DNA of 64,000 bases from Sulfurovum sp. AR (GCF_000296775.1 NZ_AJLE01000006.1:1-64000), one strand, 5' to 3'. Shown: positions 26,420-37,044, counted from the first letter of the stretch. Program-made: numbers and translations. Notes: generated by a model not told the origin, from the sequence alone.

Positions 26420-29059
26420 ATGATAAAAAGCGTACTCAAACTCTTTGGCACACAAAATGACAAGATCGTAAAGAACTATCTCAAAAAAGTAAAAATCATC
26501 AATCAACTTGAACCACAATATGAATCTTTGGATGATGAAGCACTCAAAGCTGCATTTGAAACACTTAAAGATGAAGTACAAAGTGGCACTAAAACACTGA
26601 ATGATGTACTCTATGATTCTTTTGCTATCACCAGAGAAGCTGCGAAACGGGCTTTAGGTATGAGACATTATGATGTACAGATGGTCGGGGGATTGGTACT
26701 CAACGATGGAAACATCGCAGAGATGAAGACAGGTGAAGGTAAAACACTCGTAGCGACACTGGCAGTTGTCCTCAATGCGATGACAGGCAAAGGTGTACAT
26801 GTCGTAACGGTCAATGACTACCTTGCAAAAAGAGACTCTGAAGAGATGGGACAACTCTATGAATTCCTAGGTTACAGTGTAGGATGTATCACCACAGACA
26901 TCCATGATGACATGGGTAGGAAAGCGCAGTACGATGCGGATATCACCTATGGAACGAACAATGAATATGGTTTTGACTACCTCCGTGACAACATGAAAGT
27001 AAGAGTGGAAGAGAAAGTACAGCGTGAACACCATTTTGCCATAGTCGATGAAGTTGACTCCATCCTGATAGATGAGGCAAGAACACCGCTGATCATCTCG
27101 GGACCTACACAACGTGACCACAACCATTATGCCCAGGCAGATGCCATCGCTAAGCAGATGAAGCGTGGAGAAAAGATAGAGACAAAACCGGGTGAACCAG
27201 AGCAGACTACGGGTGATTTCATCGTTGATGAAAAAAACAGAACGATCATTATGACAGAAGACGGGCTCCAAAAAGCACAAGATCTCTTTGAAGTGGAAAA
27301 CCTTTACAGTCTTGAAAATGCTGTCCTCTCTCATCACCTTGACCAGGCACTCAAAGCACACTATATCTTTGAAAAAGATGTCGACTATGTCGTACAGAAC
27401 AATGAGATCATTATCGTGGATGAATTTACAGGAAGACTCTCTGAGGGGCGTAGATATTCTGAAGGATTGCACCAGGCACTTGAAGCCAAAGAAAATGTGG
27501 AAGTGCAGGAAGAGTCTCAAACACTGGCTGAGATCACCTATCAAAACTACTTCAGACTCTATGACAAGCTTGCCGGTATGACAGGTACAGCACAGACTGA
27601 AGCTACGGAATTCTCACAGATCTATAACTTGGATGTTATCTCTATACCGACCAATGTGCCTGTTGCCAGAATAGATAAAAATGACCTGATCTACAATACA
27701 GAACGTGAAAAGCTGGACGCTGTAGTAAGAAGGATCAAAGAGCTCAATGAAAATGGACAGCCGGTACTCATAGGTACAGCTTCTATTGAAAAATCTGAAA
27801 TGATCCATGAGAGACTCAAAAAAGAGAAGATCGCACATAATATTCTCAATGCAAAAAACCATGCACAAGAAGCAGAGATCATCGTCAATGCAGGACAAAA
27901 AGGTGCGGTAACCGTTGCAACGAATATGGCAGGACGTGGGGTAGATATCAAGATCGATGATGAAGTAAGAAGCCTTGGCGGACTAGTGATACTTGGTACA
28001 GAGCGTCATGAGAGTAGACGTATAGACAATCAGCTCAGAGGTCGTTCCGGACGTCAGGGGGATCCGGGAGAGAGTCAGTTCTTCCTCAGTCTTGATGACA
28101 ATCTACTTCGTATCTTCGGTGGAGAAAAGATCAGAAATATCATGAACAGACTTGGGGTTGAAGAGGGAGAATACATCGACTCCAAGATCGTGACACGTTC
28201 TGTAGAAAAAGCACAGAAAAAAGTAGAGAACCAACACTATGAGTCAAGAAAACATATCTTGGAATATGATGATGTGGCCAACCACCAAAGAAAAGCGATC
28301 TATGCCTTTAGAAACCAACTTCTCGACCCAGAGTTTGATATTGCTGCCAAGATCAAAGAGAACCGTGCAGAATATGTAGACTACCTTTTAGGAGAAGCTG
28401 AGATCTTTGCAGGGATGCCTACAGAAGATTTTGATGTCGAGAGACTCGCTGCATTGATCAAGGAAGAGCTGCGTATTAAAGTGCAAAGTGAACAGTTCAA
28501 AGACAAAGAAGTAGAAGCGCTTACTGTAATGATCACAGAGATGATGGAGAACCTCTATGAACGCAAAATGTCGCAGATCGTTCCGGAACAAAGACAAGAG
28601 ATAGAACGTATCTTATACCTTCAGGTACTTGACCCTCAGTGGAGAGACCACCTGTATGAAATGGATGTACTTAAAACAGGTATCGGGCTGAGAGGATATA
28701 ACCAAAAAGACCCATTGACCGAGTACAAACAAGACAGTTATAAACTCTTTACAGATCTTGTGTCACGTATCAAAATAGAAGCTGTGAAGGTACTTCAGCT
28801 TGTACAGTTTGACTTTGAGTCTCCTGAGGAAGAGGAAGCTGCAGTGGAACACATCAGAGAAGAGTTGGAGAGCGATATCGCAAATACAACACTTAACCAG
28901 TCTTATGAAGAGGGTGTCATTGCTGAAGATTCCTCAAAACTCAAGCCTATTACAGGATCAAAAAAACCTAAAAGAAATGATCCATGTCCATGTGGGTCAG
29001 GTAAAAAATATAAAAACTGTTGTGGACAGAGCGGGCCTAAAAAAGGTCTCTTGGCATAA
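26420..29059 (+). CDS. secA: Preprotein translocase ATPase SecA
   Basis: Motor of Sec-dependent export, 879 aa with the start at 26420 ([14 protein letters not shown]), which has AAAGG upstream and matches the family N-terminus; the longer frame adds 14 residues without support. The Walker A MKTGEGKT lies near residue 104, and the [19 protein letters not shown] signature follows. The C-terminal zinc-binding tail ([16 protein letters not shown]) is present, so SecB/ribosome interaction is expected. It overlaps the permease gene by one base (TAATG). Confidence 0.97.
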   Translation: MIKSVLKLFGTQNDKIVKNYLKKVKIINQLEPQYESLDDEALKAAFETLKDEVQSGTKTLNDVLYDSFAITREAAKRALGMRHYDVQMVGGLVLNDGNIAEMKTGEGKTLVATLAVVLNAMTGKGVHVVTVNDYLAKRDSEEMGQLYEFLGYSVGCITTDIHDDMGRKAQYDADITYGTNNEYGFDYLRDNMKVRVEEKVQREHHFAIVDEVDSILIDEARTPLIISGPTQRDHNHYAQADAIAKQMKRGEKIETKPGEPEQTTGDFIVDEKNRTIIMTEDGLQKAQDLFEVENLYSLENAVLSHHLDQALKAHYIFEKDVDYVVQNNEIIIVDEFTGRLSEGRRYSEGLHQALEAKENVEVQEESQTLAEITYQNYFRLYDKLAGMTGTAQTEATEFSQIYNLDVISIPTNVPVARIDKNDLIYNTEREKLDAVVRRIKELNENGQPVLIGTASIEKSEMIHERLKKEKIAHNILNAKNHAQEAEIIVNAGQKGAVTVATNMAGRGVDIKIDDEVRSLGGLVILGTERHESRRIDNQLRGRSGRQGDPGESQFFLSLDDNLLRIFGGEKIRNIMNRLGVEEGEYIDSKIVTRSVEKAQKKVENQHYESRKHILEYDDVANHQRKAIYAFRNQLLDPEFDIAAKIKENRAEYVDYLLGEAEIFAGMPTEDFDVERLAALIKEELRIKVQSEQFKDKEVEALTVMITEMMENLYERKMSQIVPEQRQEIERILYLQVLDPQWRDHLYEMDVLKTGIGLRGYNQKDPLTEYKQDSYKLFTDLVSRIKIEAVKVLQLVQFDFESPEEEEAAVEHIREELESDIANTTLNQSYEEGVIAEDSSKLKPITGSKKPKRNDPCPCGSGKKYKNCCGQSGPKKGLLA

Positions 29060-30285
29060 TGTCCACGCCTGCCAGAATCTCCTCGCCTAATACAAAGTTC
29101 ATTAGGCATATCATCAAACACTATCTCAAATACGATAAAGAGAACCCTTTTATCTTTATCTCTGCGATGTTGGCCTTCTTAGGTATTGCTGCAGGTGTGA
29201 TGGTACTGATGATCGCTATGGGGATCATGAATGGGACACAAAAAGAGTTTACCAAAAAACTTTTTGTGATGAACTACCCTCTGACCGTACTTCCCCTGGA
29301 AGAAAATGCCGTCAATGATACCCTCATAGCATCACTGAAAGAACAATTCCCCCACCTTCAATTCAGTCCCTATTACACCACACAGGTCATCACGAAAAAT
29401 GACGGTGCTGTGCAAGGCTCTTTGGTCTATGGTGTGGATTTCGATAAAGAGAGCAAGATCAATGCTATCTTTAAAGAAGCAACAGGCCATGAAACAAGCA
29501 AATTCAGAGTGGTGATAGGTGAAGGACTCTCTTTTGAGATGAATGCCCCTAAAGGTGAAAAGGTCACACTCTACTTTTCAGAACAGCAGGCAATAGGCTT
29601 TGGAACCATGCCGCTTCAAAAACGTTTCATCGTCGATGGTGTTTTCAAATCCGGTCTTAAAGCCTATGACAAAGCCATTATGTATACCTCTTTGGAGGCA
29701 TTTGAAAAACTGCTTGATCGAAAGCATGGAAGCTATGACGGTCTGCATATCTATACAGAAAATCCTCTCGATGAAATAGATGCTATACGAAGTGAATTAC
29801 CTGAAATGGTCGTCATAGAAGGGTGGTGGCAGCAGAACGGAAATTTCTTTGCAGCCATGGAAATGGAGAAGAAGGCTCTTTTCCTGGTGTTACTGCTCAT
29901 CATCCTTGTAGCCTCACTCAATATCATCTCCTCTTTGCTTATGACAGTGATGAGCCGAAGAAGAGAGATCGCCCTGATGCGTACACTGGGTGCCACCAAG
30001 GTAGAGATCAAAGCGATCTTCTTTCGGTTAGGGCTTATTATAGGAAGTACAGGTATCGTAGCGGGTACCCTACTTGGCGGACTTGGAATCTGGATACTCA
30101 CCACTTTTGACATCATCTCTATGCCTGCGGATGTGTACGGTACTTCAAAACTGCCCGTGGATCTCACCTTCAATGATTTTGGATTGATCATTTTGGGTAC
30201 AAGTATCATTATACTGCTTTCAGCCCTCTATCCTGCAAAAAAAGCATCTCAGACGGATCCTTTGACCGTACTTAGAAATGAATAG
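29059..30285 (+). CDS. lolC: LolC/LolE-type lipoprotein-releasing permease
   Basis: 408-aa inner-membrane ABC permease of the FtsX/LolCE type. One helix near residues 35-60 (FIFISAMLAFLGIAAGVMVLMIA) is followed by a large periplasmic domain and three C-terminal helices (about 275-300, 325-350, 370-395), with the MSRRREIALMRTLGA coupling segment between the first two. It starts by TAATG overlap with secA. No LolD ATPase is adjacent, so its partner is encoded elsewhere. Campylobacterota generally have a single LolCE-like (LolF) subunit, so lolC is used loosely. Confidence 0.87.
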   Translation: MSTPARISSPNTKFIRHIIKHYLKYDKENPFIFISAMLAFLGIAAGVMVLMIAMGIMNGTQKEFTKKLFVMNYPLTVLPLEENAVNDTLIASLKEQFPHLQFSPYYTTQVITKNDGAVQGSLVYGVDFDKESKINAIFKEATGHETSKFRVVIGEGLSFEMNAPKGEKVTLYFSEQQAIGFGTMPLQKRFIVDGVFKSGLKAYDKAIMYTSLEAFEKLLDRKHGSYDGLHIYTENPLDEIDAIRSELPEMVVIEGWWQQNGNFFAAMEMEKKALFLVLLLIILVASLNIISSLLMTVMSRRREIALMRTLGATKVEIKAIFFRLGLIIGSTGIVAGTLLGGLGIWILTTFDIISMPADVYGTSKLPVDLTFNDFGLIILGTSIIILLSALYPAKKASQTDPLTVLRNE

Positions 30286-30313
30286 ATAATCATCTTTTCA
30301 TAATACACCCTGC

Positions 30314-32905
30314 TTATTTGTTGATAATATGCTCCGGTGACTCCAATGCTCTTTTGAGTATTTTGAGAGGCAGTGAGAGGATATCTCCTCCTGCGGATGT
30401 CTTGACCTGAGGATCATCCAATGTGCCTGTAATTTGGAGTCCAAAGGTCATACTCTTGTCTTCTCCCATCAAGATATACCCTACCAGAGGTAAACTTCCT
30501 ACCAGTTTACCCAACTCTCTTGCCGATTGGATAGCAAGATTGAGATCGATGGTTTTTTTCTCAAGATCAATTTCTCCTGTACCTGCGATAGTTGCCGATG
30601 TGCCTTTGATATAGATAGAATCAAATATGATCTTCTCTTGTTTGATCATTCTATATTCGGCTACACCCTTCTCTATTGTAAAACCTTTGTCGGAATAACC
30701 GGGGTTCTGCAAAGAAGCTAAAGCCGGTATGGTATTGATAAAGGCCAGAGTGTTATTGTAGGCCTTAAAATCTTTCATCACACCACCCTCAACAATGATC
30801 TCACCTTTCATGGTCTCTTCAGGATCACCTGAGAATTTTAATGTATAGCGTCCATGCTGCAAACCCTTAAAATCTATGAGAGGGTGGAGGGCTTTATCCT
30901 GTATACGCAGTGCCTGTATAGAGAAGATATTGTTCTTTTTAGAAAACTTTATAATGTCTCCTGATGAACTTCCTATGGCTTTTATGTCTCCATTGGGTTT
31001 TACTTCCACATCATAACTGTCCGTCACCAAGCTATGATCACCATATCTTAATTGGCTGTTTTCACCCAAAATGATTAAACTTTTCTCTTCTGTAGTTTTT
31101 TCCTTCTTCTTCGTCTTTTCGCTTTTTTCTTTTTTTGCTTCTACCGTCAAGAATTTTTTAAGATCAAAATTGAGATTGCTGAGTTTAATGCGTGCATTGG
31201 CTTTATTGTAATAAAAACGTTTATCAAACGCGTAGAAATCCAACTCTTTCTCTTTCAAGACCCCTTCAAAAGGCACTCTTGTTTTACATTGATCATTTTT
31301 TTCATAGAGAAAACATGATTCTCTTTTCAAGATGCCTTTAAATGTATAGGTGTTGAAATCGTTTGTTTTAATGGTCACTTTTCCACCATTATCAATCGGA
31401 CCCGGATCTGGTAGATAAGGTTTGACCTTATTCAAGTCATTGAGTTGAATGGAGGTTTCATTGGTATCATTTGTAAATTTCATAGAGAGTTTAGGTATCT
31501 TGATTTGGATGTTGTTCTCATAGTTGAGTGTAAAAGGAACTGTTTCATTGTTCAATATAAAGAAGGTCTCTTTTTCATCTCCAAGTGTGATACGCTTGGC
31601 ATCAAAGAGGAAATCTGCTTTTTTCTTTTTCACATCCAACTTACCATCGAGCTTACCTTCATAGAAGGTATCTTTTAAATAAATATTTTTTAAAGTGATC
31701 AAGCCTTTGTTATACTGTACATTCCCTTTGGTAATAGGAAATTTGGTTTTACCCAACAACACGTCACTTTTGCTAAAATCCACATTCACAAAAAAATCCT
31801 GATAACTGTTCTTCAAAGCTAGATCTGCCATAAACAACACTTTGACCTTCCCGCTTTGCTGGTCTAGGGGCAAGACAATATCATACGCCTTGAGTAAGTT
31901 CTGCATGGTATCCTCAAAACGGTGATCAGATTTTATTTTCAGTTTTAAATGCGTATCGGCATTGAGTAGATTAAGTATGCTGACCTTGCTGCCATCTAAA
32001 CTTATACCTTCATAGGTCGGATCCTTCAGATCAAAATAGAGTCCGCCATTGCGATAGGTCAATATAAAACTCGGTGCCAAGACCGGTGGTAGTTCTTCTT
32101 TAAAATGTATCTGCGTATCGGTAAAGAGAACTTCCCCGTTCAGTGCATCAAAATCCATTTTAAAGGTACCATTTTTCAAAGTTCCTTTGCCCGTTAAAGA
32201 GCGCAGTTTATACTGGTCAGCTTTGACTTTATCTACGACCCAACTTCGCACATTTTCCTCAAGATCAAACATATCAATGATACTTTCCAGGTCACTGAAA
32301 CTGTCACTCTCCAGTCCAAAATCGATACTGTTGCCATCTTTGCTCGCGTGAAATCTTCCCAATGCATCATGGAGTCTAAAAAAACCTTCTGTTGACAAGA
32401 TCTTTTCATGCAGGTCGTAGGTCAGTTTTCCACTCATCGTTACATTATGTTTTTTCAAAAAAAGCAGAGGAATCGTTGCCTTTAACATTTTCCCTTCACG
32501 TCTTGCTGTTCCTATGATCTCATAGTCTTTACTTGAGAGCCCTAAGAAATCGTCTTTAAACCTGATACTCATGGTATTATTATTGAATGTAATATTTTTC
32601 ACTACGATAGATTCAAAAAAGGTCAACAGATATTTGATACGCTCAAAGGTATCATGTACACTGGTAAAAGAGGGTTTGGCTTTACTTTGGGGGAGAATGA
32701 CATGATCTGCTTTTACTATAAGCTTTTTATTGAGTTTAATGTATAATCCCTCTACATTGTAGTCAGCGACTTTAACGGTATCCAATTTGATACCTACCAT
32801 TAGCCACATAAAAAAAGCGATAAAAAGGACAACCAGGAAGATGAGTGTATTACGTAAAAGCACATGGATAGCATGCGCAGAAAACATTATACTGGTTTTG
32901 ATCAT
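30314..32905 (-). CDS. Large AsmA-like (DUF3971-type) envelope protein
   Basis: 863-aa protein with one N-terminal membrane helix (residues about 16-38) and a long beta-rich periplasmic region, ending in an AsmA-like C-terminal domain (IAGTGEIDLEKKTIDLNLAIQ near 790-815, then GYILMGEDKSMTFGLQITGTLDDPQV). Such proteins (YhdP/TamB/AsmA group) are thought to bridge the membranes and move phospholipid. A Lys/Glu-rich linker lies near residue 595. The GAAAGAG before the ATG at 32905 supports this start, which overlaps the divergent mltG by 65 bases. Confidence 0.8.
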   Translation of the reverse strand: MIKTSIMFSAHAIHVLLRNTLIFLVVLFIAFFMWLMVGIKLDTVKVADYNVEGLYIKLNKKLIVKADHVILPQSKAKPSFTSVHDTFERIKYLLTFFESIVVKNITFNNNTMSIRFKDDFLGLSSKDYEIIGTARREGKMLKATIPLLFLKKHNVTMSGKLTYDLHEKILSTEGFFRLHDALGRFHASKDGNSIDFGLESDSFSDLESIIDMFDLEENVRSWVVDKVKADQYKLRSLTGKGTLKNGTFKMDFDALNGEVLFTDTQIHFKEELPPVLAPSFILTYRNGGLYFDLKDPTYEGISLDGSKVSILNLLNADTHLKLKIKSDHRFEDTMQNLLKAYDIVLPLDQQSGKVKVLFMADLALKNSYQDFFVNVDFSKSDVLLGKTKFPITKGNVQYNKGLITLKNIYLKDTFYEGKLDGKLDVKKKKADFLFDAKRITLGDEKETFFILNNETVPFTLNYENNIQIKIPKLSMKFTNDTNETSIQLNDLNKVKPYLPDPGPIDNGGKVTIKTNDFNTYTFKGILKRESCFLYEKNDQCKTRVPFEGVLKEKELDFYAFDKRFYYNKANARIKLSNLNFDLKKFLTVEAKKEKSEKTKKKEKTTEEKSLIILGENSQLRYGDHSLVTDSYDVEVKPNGDIKAIGSSSGDIIKFSKKNNIFSIQALRIQDKALHPLIDFKGLQHGRYTLKFSGDPEETMKGEIIVEGGVMKDFKAYNNTLAFINTIPALASLQNPGYSDKGFTIEKGVAEYRMIKQEKIIFDSIYIKGTSATIAGTGEIDLEKKTIDLNLAIQSARELGKLVGSLPLVGYILMGEDKSMTFGLQITGTLDDPQVKTSAGGDILSLPLKILKRALESPEHIINK

Positions 32906-33785
32906 CTCTTTCGCCTTTTATACAACACTGCCCATTCAAACAACGCGGACACTTTTAGTACCGCAGGGATCTATTACGCACATTATATCACAGCTGACAC
33001 AAAAAGGGTATGCCTTAAGCCCTATTGATAAATATATTTTGGTCTTTCTGGGGAAACCTCAAAGTGGATGGGTGGATATAGGTGCGACCGATTTGAACCG
33101 TATCGATTTTTTATACAGACTGACCACAGCAAAAGCGAAGATGGAAGAGATCACACTGATCCCTGGTGAAACCACAGAACTCTTCTTCACTTCTGTAGCT
33201 GCTGATCTAAAACTTGATAAAACAAAATTGGATGCCTATTATCAAGAGTTTTCGCACTATCCTGAAGCGGGTATCTATGCAGATACCTATTATGTGCCCT
33301 ATGGTATCAGTGAAAAACATTTTATTCATTTTCTTCTTTCTGCCTCTGAGAAAAAATATCAAGAGATCTCTGAAAAGATTTATGGAACCTATAATGAAAA
33401 ACAGTGGTTAAATATACTCATTATTGCTTCTATAATCCAAAAAGAAGCGGCCAATACCGAAGAGATGCCTATCGTTTCATCAGTTATCTATAACCGTCTT
33501 AAGAAAGGTATGCGTCTTCAAATGGACGGGACACTGAATTACGGTAAATATTCGCATGTTAAAGTCACCCCGGAGCGCATTAAAAATGATACAAGCAGAT
33601 TTAACACCTACAAATATAAAGGGCTGCCTCATATGCCTATAGGTGCTGTCTCTTTTAATGCGATCATAGCAGCGATCAAACCGGCCAAGACAAATTACCT
33701 TTACTTTATGAAAAATGCCCAAGGGGTACATGACTTTACCGACAGCTATAAAACGCATCGTAAAAATATTCAAAAAGCACGTTAA
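32841..33785 (+). CDS. mltG: Endolytic murein transglycosylase MltG
   Basis: 314-aa inner-membrane enzyme that cuts growing glycan strands, terminating peptidoglycan polymerisation. One membrane helix (residues about 17-36) is followed by a LysM-like/YceG domain. The catalytic Glu is in IIASIIQKEAANTEEM, followed by VSSVIYNRLKKGMRLQMDGTLNY. Start: the ATG at 32841 has AGGAAG right upstream and gives a short basic N-terminus before the helix. The start lies inside the 5' end of the divergent AsmA-like gene. The end is one base from the convergent kinase gene. Confidence 0.9.
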   Translation: MSVLRKSTWIACAENIILVLIISFAFYTTLPIQTTRTLLVPQGSITHIISQLTQKGYALSPIDKYILVFLGKPQSGWVDIGATDLNRIDFLYRLTTAKAKMEEITLIPGETTELFFTSVAADLKLDKTKLDAYYQEFSHYPEAGIYADTYYVPYGISEKHFIHFLLSASEKKYQEISEKIYGTYNEKQWLNILIIASIIQKEAANTEEMPIVSSVIYNRLKKGMRLQMDGTLNYGKYSHVKVTPERIKNDTSRFNTYKYKGLPHMPIGAVSFNAIIAAIKPAKTNYLYFMKNAQGVHDFTDSYKTHRKNIQKAR

Positions 33786-33786
33786 T

Positions 33787-35430
33787 CTAGAACCACAAAA
33801 ACTGAACGATATTCAACACGACCATTCCTATAAAACCTATACGACATACCAGAAGTGGATCTCTTTCCATAATAGATGTACTTTTATCAAAGTAGGGTTT
33901 TACCTTCAAGGGATTACTGATCTCATAGAACATTTCTGAATAGTTTTTGTAACGTTGATCCGTATCAGTATCCAGTGCTCTTAAAATTACACTTTCAAAC
34001 CATGCAGGTATTTTAGGGTTTAATTTAGAGGGTGCTTTGATACTTTTTTCAAAAGAGGGATTTTGAAAAGGCTCTATCTCTCCGAACGGAAACTTTTGTG
34101 TGAGTACTTCATAGAGTGTCACACCTATGGCATAGATCTCTGTCTGTTCATTGATCGGCGCTTGTTTAAAACGTTCCGGTGCCAAATACGAAGGTGTACC
34201 TGCCCGTGTCACATTGGAATAGGCTTCAGTGATACTTCCAAAATCTACCATTTTAAATACCAACTTCCCTTTACGCTCCGTCACGATAATATTTTCAGGC
34301 TTGATATCACCATGGACCAGATCGTATTTCATAAGGAAATTTGACATCTTGAGCAAAAAACAGGCCAATGCAACACTCAAATCTACTGAGAGCGGTTTTT
34401 TTGCACTGTACGCTTTGAGTGTCTGACCTTCTATAAAACTCATAATATAGTAACGGTGTGTACGATTTTTGGGGATCACTGCTTTTGGGAAAAAGCCTGC
34501 TTTGAGTCTCTTTGCCATCCATGCTTCTTTGACAAACAGGTCAAGTATCATCTCATCATCCATCGCTTCATACGGTATGAACTTCATCACATACTTGAAT
34601 CCCCGTTTTTCACAAAGCCAGGTACGTTCATTTTGGATCAATGGTTTGATCAGCCTGTAGCCATCGATCACTTCACCTGCTTTATAATGCTCACGTACAA
34701 TAAGATCACTTTGCTTCAACCTGAACCGGGGATCCACCTCTTTGATCTCCAGGACGATGGCCGTGGTATCATCAGGAAGATCATCATGATGGAGTTTACT
34801 TGCTTTTTTTACTAAAAAAGAGGCGCCCATTTTTATATCTGATCTCAGTTCATCTTCCGAAAGCTCGTGATAGAGTCCATCACTACAAAGAAGTATCAGA
34901 TCTCCGGCTGATAGGTTGTTCTCAAAATAGTAAGGCGAAACACTCTCCTCCAGTCCCATCGCTGCCGTCAGTACATTTTCCATACCCTCTTCATCCATGA
35001 TATGATCTTCAGAGAGTTGGGTAAGTTGCGCATTACCTTCAATATTTCTATGTAAATAGATACGGCTGTCCCCTACATTTGCACCGTACAATCTGTCACC
35101 CTCTATCACAACCAATGCAAGCGTAGTGACAAGTTCTTCACGATCATATTCTGCCATCGAATCAAGATAGAGCACTCTGTTGATATTTTCTATAAAGTGT
35201 TTAATGGACTTTTCCATCGTCCAACTTTTCGGTCTGTTCTTAAGCGAATTGATCAAAAAATTGGTCGTATGTTTAGCTGCCTGAGCCCCTTGCAGCGCAG
35301 ACCCCACACCATCACAGACAACAGCGACAGTAATGTCCTCCATCACTTTCACTTCAAAAAAATCATCCCCTCTGAGCTGTGTACCCTTAGCAAGTGTGAG
35401 TCCTGATGTTTCTATGCTTTGTTTTGACAT
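33787..35430 (-). CDS. PP2C phosphatase / Ser-Thr kinase fusion protein
   Basis: 547-aa signalling protein. Residues about 1-235 form a PP2C-type phosphatase (GDDFFEV at 21-27, VVCDGVGSA at 38-46, GANVGDSR, LLCSDGL, DDTTAIVLEI). Residues about 255-510 form a Hanks-type kinase with the catalytic loop HGDIKPEN (H373-N380) and MVDFGSI as the DFG motif. The glycine-rich loop is degenerate. The extreme C-terminus (about 526-547) is a membrane helix. Such fusions occur beside nitrate assimilation genes in other bacteria; here narK is the next gene on the strand, so control of nitrate uptake is a reasonable inference. Confidence 0.9.
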   Translation of the reverse strand: MSKQSIETSGLTLAKGTQLRGDDFFEVKVMEDITVAVVCDGVGSALQGAQAAKHTTNFLINSLKNRPKSWTMEKSIKHFIENINRVLYLDSMAEYDREELVTTLALVVIEGDRLYGANVGDSRIYLHRNIEGNAQLTQLSEDHIMDEEGMENVLTAAMGLEESVSPYYFENNLSAGDLILLCSDGLYHELSEDELRSDIKMGASFLVKKASKLHHDDLPDDTTAIVLEIKEVDPRFRLKQSDLIVREHYKAGEVIDGYRLIKPLIQNERTWLCEKRGFKYVMKFIPYEAMDDEMILDLFVKEAWMAKRLKAGFFPKAVIPKNRTHRYYIMSFIEGQTLKAYSAKKPLSVDLSVALACFLLKMSNFLMKYDLVHGDIKPENIIVTERKGKLVFKMVDFGSITEAYSNVTRAGTPSYLAPERFKQAPINEQTEIYAIGVTLYEVLTQKFPFGEIEPFQNPSFEKSIKAPSKLNPKIPAWFESVILRALDTDTDQRYKNYSEMFYEISNPLKVKPYFDKSTSIMERDPLLVCRIGFIGMVVLNIVQFLWF

Positions 35431-35504
35431 AGGTTGCCTTTATGATTAGTCTAAATTATAGGATACAAATTATCACATAATTTAAAATAATAACGAAAAG
35501 ATTA

Positions 35505-35565
35505 TCTCACTTGATGTGATAGAAGCATGAACGTAATGTTCATGCTTCTATGTTATCAAGCGAGA
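35505..35565. terminator. Long hairpin downstream of narK
   Basis: A 61-base dyad: a perfect 14-bp inner stem (35519-35532 with 35538-35551) around the loop GTAAT, extended after a 3-base internal loop by CTTGAT/ATCAAG and TCTC/GAGA with one mismatch. It starts 2 bases after the narK stop and is followed on the minus strand by CTTTTCG and T-rich sequence, so it should end narK transcription before the kinase gene or reduce read-through into it. Confidence 0.75.
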
Positions 35566-35566
35566 T

Positions 35567-36847
35567 TTAGATCATACCACCTGCTTTCAATCCCCACGTT
35601 GTTCTCCATCTGGTCTTCACAAGTGAGATACCTGCGATCGCTACAAAAACAACTGCTGCAAATATCATAAACCCGGCCATGTACCCATCAAATGCACCTT
35701 TCGACCAACCCAATGTCTTGATCAGCGCCGTACCGCCAAGACCACCAGCTGCACCAATGATACCTGTCATAATACCTATATCTTTACCAAATCTTTGCGG
35801 GACCAGCTGGAAGACAGCTCCATTTGCCATACCCAAGTTTGCCATGATAAGAAAAAGCACCACGATCGCTAACCCAAACGGCAAGGAAACCGTAGCATTC
35901 ACTACAGCCAGTGTTGCAACAGTACCGAAGAAAATATAAAGAGATTTTACACCACCCATTTTATCTGCAACGGCACCACCTACAGGTCGAAGTACTGCAC
36001 CGGCAAAGATACACAGTGCACCAAAATAACCTGCAACGACTTTCACATTATCTTCATTCAATATATCCAGTCCAAACGCACTCATCTCTACTTGATATGT
36101 GTTCATCAAATAAACTTTCATATACCCTGCAAAACCTACAAACCCACCAAAACTCACGGCATAGAAAAGGTTAAACCACCACGTATCTTTATCTTTAAGA
36201 AGTTTCCCGTAATCAGAGAGTTTTTTAGGTCTGGCTTTATAGACAGATTCCGGTGCATTTTTCGCCAAAAATGCATACGCTATCCACACCACAATAGCCA
36301 TAATGGCACCCACCAGAAAGACGGATTCCCAACCCCATTTTTCTGCGATCTTAGGCGCAAACAAGAAGTCAATAACCACACCGATGTTACCCGCTCCAGC
36401 AAGGCCAAGTACAATACCTTGAGACTTAGGCGGATACCATTGACCTGCCTGAGGAAGTGCCACAGCAAATGAAGCTCCGGCAAAACCAAGTCCCAGGGCG
36501 ACAATAAGTAAAGCATTGTAAGTAATGCTCTCACCCATAAAATATGCCGTAAGCAATGCTGCGATCACTACAGACTGTGCCATGAGCGCTGTGAGTTTCG
36601 CACCAAGTTTATCAACCCCAAAACCAAGTAAAATTCTTAGCAATGCTCCAGATAAAATGGGAAGTGAAAGCAACGTAGCTTTTTCACCTGCTGTGATCAT
36701 ATAACCTGTAGCCGCTAATGCCTCACTTATTTCTGTAGAAAGTGGACCTAACATGGTCCAAACCATAAAACTCATATCAAAATATAAAAAAGCCATGAAC
36801 AACGTAGGTGTATGTCCCTGCCCTTTCAACGCTTTAAATCCTGCCAT
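35567..36847 (-). CDS. narK: NarK-type nitrate/nitrite transporter
   Basis: 426-aa major-facilitator membrane protein of the nitrate/nitrite porter family, with about twelve helices. The start at 36847 (MAGFKALKGQGHTPTLF) has AGGAG upstream; the longer frame adds 18 residues without support. Gly-rich helices (GLGFAGASFAVALPQAGQWYPPKSQG and the later GIIGAAGGLGG) are the family's nitrate-signature regions. It is divergent from the siroheme/nitrite/nitrate reductase operon, so assimilatory nitrate uptake is the likely role; the direction of nitrite movement cannot be read from sequence. Confidence 0.9.
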   Translation of the reverse strand: MAGFKALKGQGHTPTLFMAFLYFDMSFMVWTMLGPLSTEISEALAATGYMITAGEKATLLSLPILSGALLRILLGFGVDKLGAKLTALMAQSVVIAALLTAYFMGESITYNALLIVALGLGFAGASFAVALPQAGQWYPPKSQGIVLGLAGAGNIGVVIDFLFAPKIAEKWGWESVFLVGAIMAIVVWIAYAFLAKNAPESVYKARPKKLSDYGKLLKDKDTWWFNLFYAVSFGGFVGFAGYMKVYLMNTYQVEMSAFGLDILNEDNVKVVAGYFGALCIFAGAVLRPVGGAVADKMGGVKSLYIFFGTVATLAVVNATVSLPFGLAIVVLFLIMANLGMANGAVFQLVPQRFGKDIGIMTGIIGAAGGLGGTALIKTLGWSKGAFDGYMAGFMIFAAVVFVAIAGISLVKTRWRTTWGLKAGGMI

Positions 36848-36914
36848 TTTTTCTCCTCTAAGATGAATGTTGCGTGAAGTATACAATGATAAGAGAGGCA
36901 TATTTTCTTATTAA

Positions 36915-36931
36915 TGGTTAATTTTTAATCA
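36915..36931. promoter_or_regulatory. Nitrogen-type 17-bp dyad between narK and cysG
   Basis: TGGTTAATTTTTAATCA, whose complement is TGATTAAAAATTAACCA, matches the dyad found before amt1 (TGATTAAAATTTAATCA) in 15 of 17 positions. It sits 68 bases before the narK start and 114 before cysG, a position that could serve both divergent units. A single half-site TGATTAA also lies at 36992-36998. The binding protein is not identified. Confidence 0.55.
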
Positions 36932-37044
36932 TTTAATTTCTACATAAATATGGACTAAAACAGATATTTAAATTATATATTAAAGACATATTGATTAAAA
37001 AATATACAATTTTATGCATAGGTGCCCATCCTTTAGGAGATATA

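Noticed and set aside
26867-27544. 225-codon open frame opposite secA
   Set aside because: Lies inside the conserved SecA motor domain; Cys/Phe/His-rich translation typical of an antisense shadow.
36992-36998. TGATTAA half-site before cysG
   Set aside because: No second arm at the right spacing; kept only as a note in the nitrogen-dyad entry.
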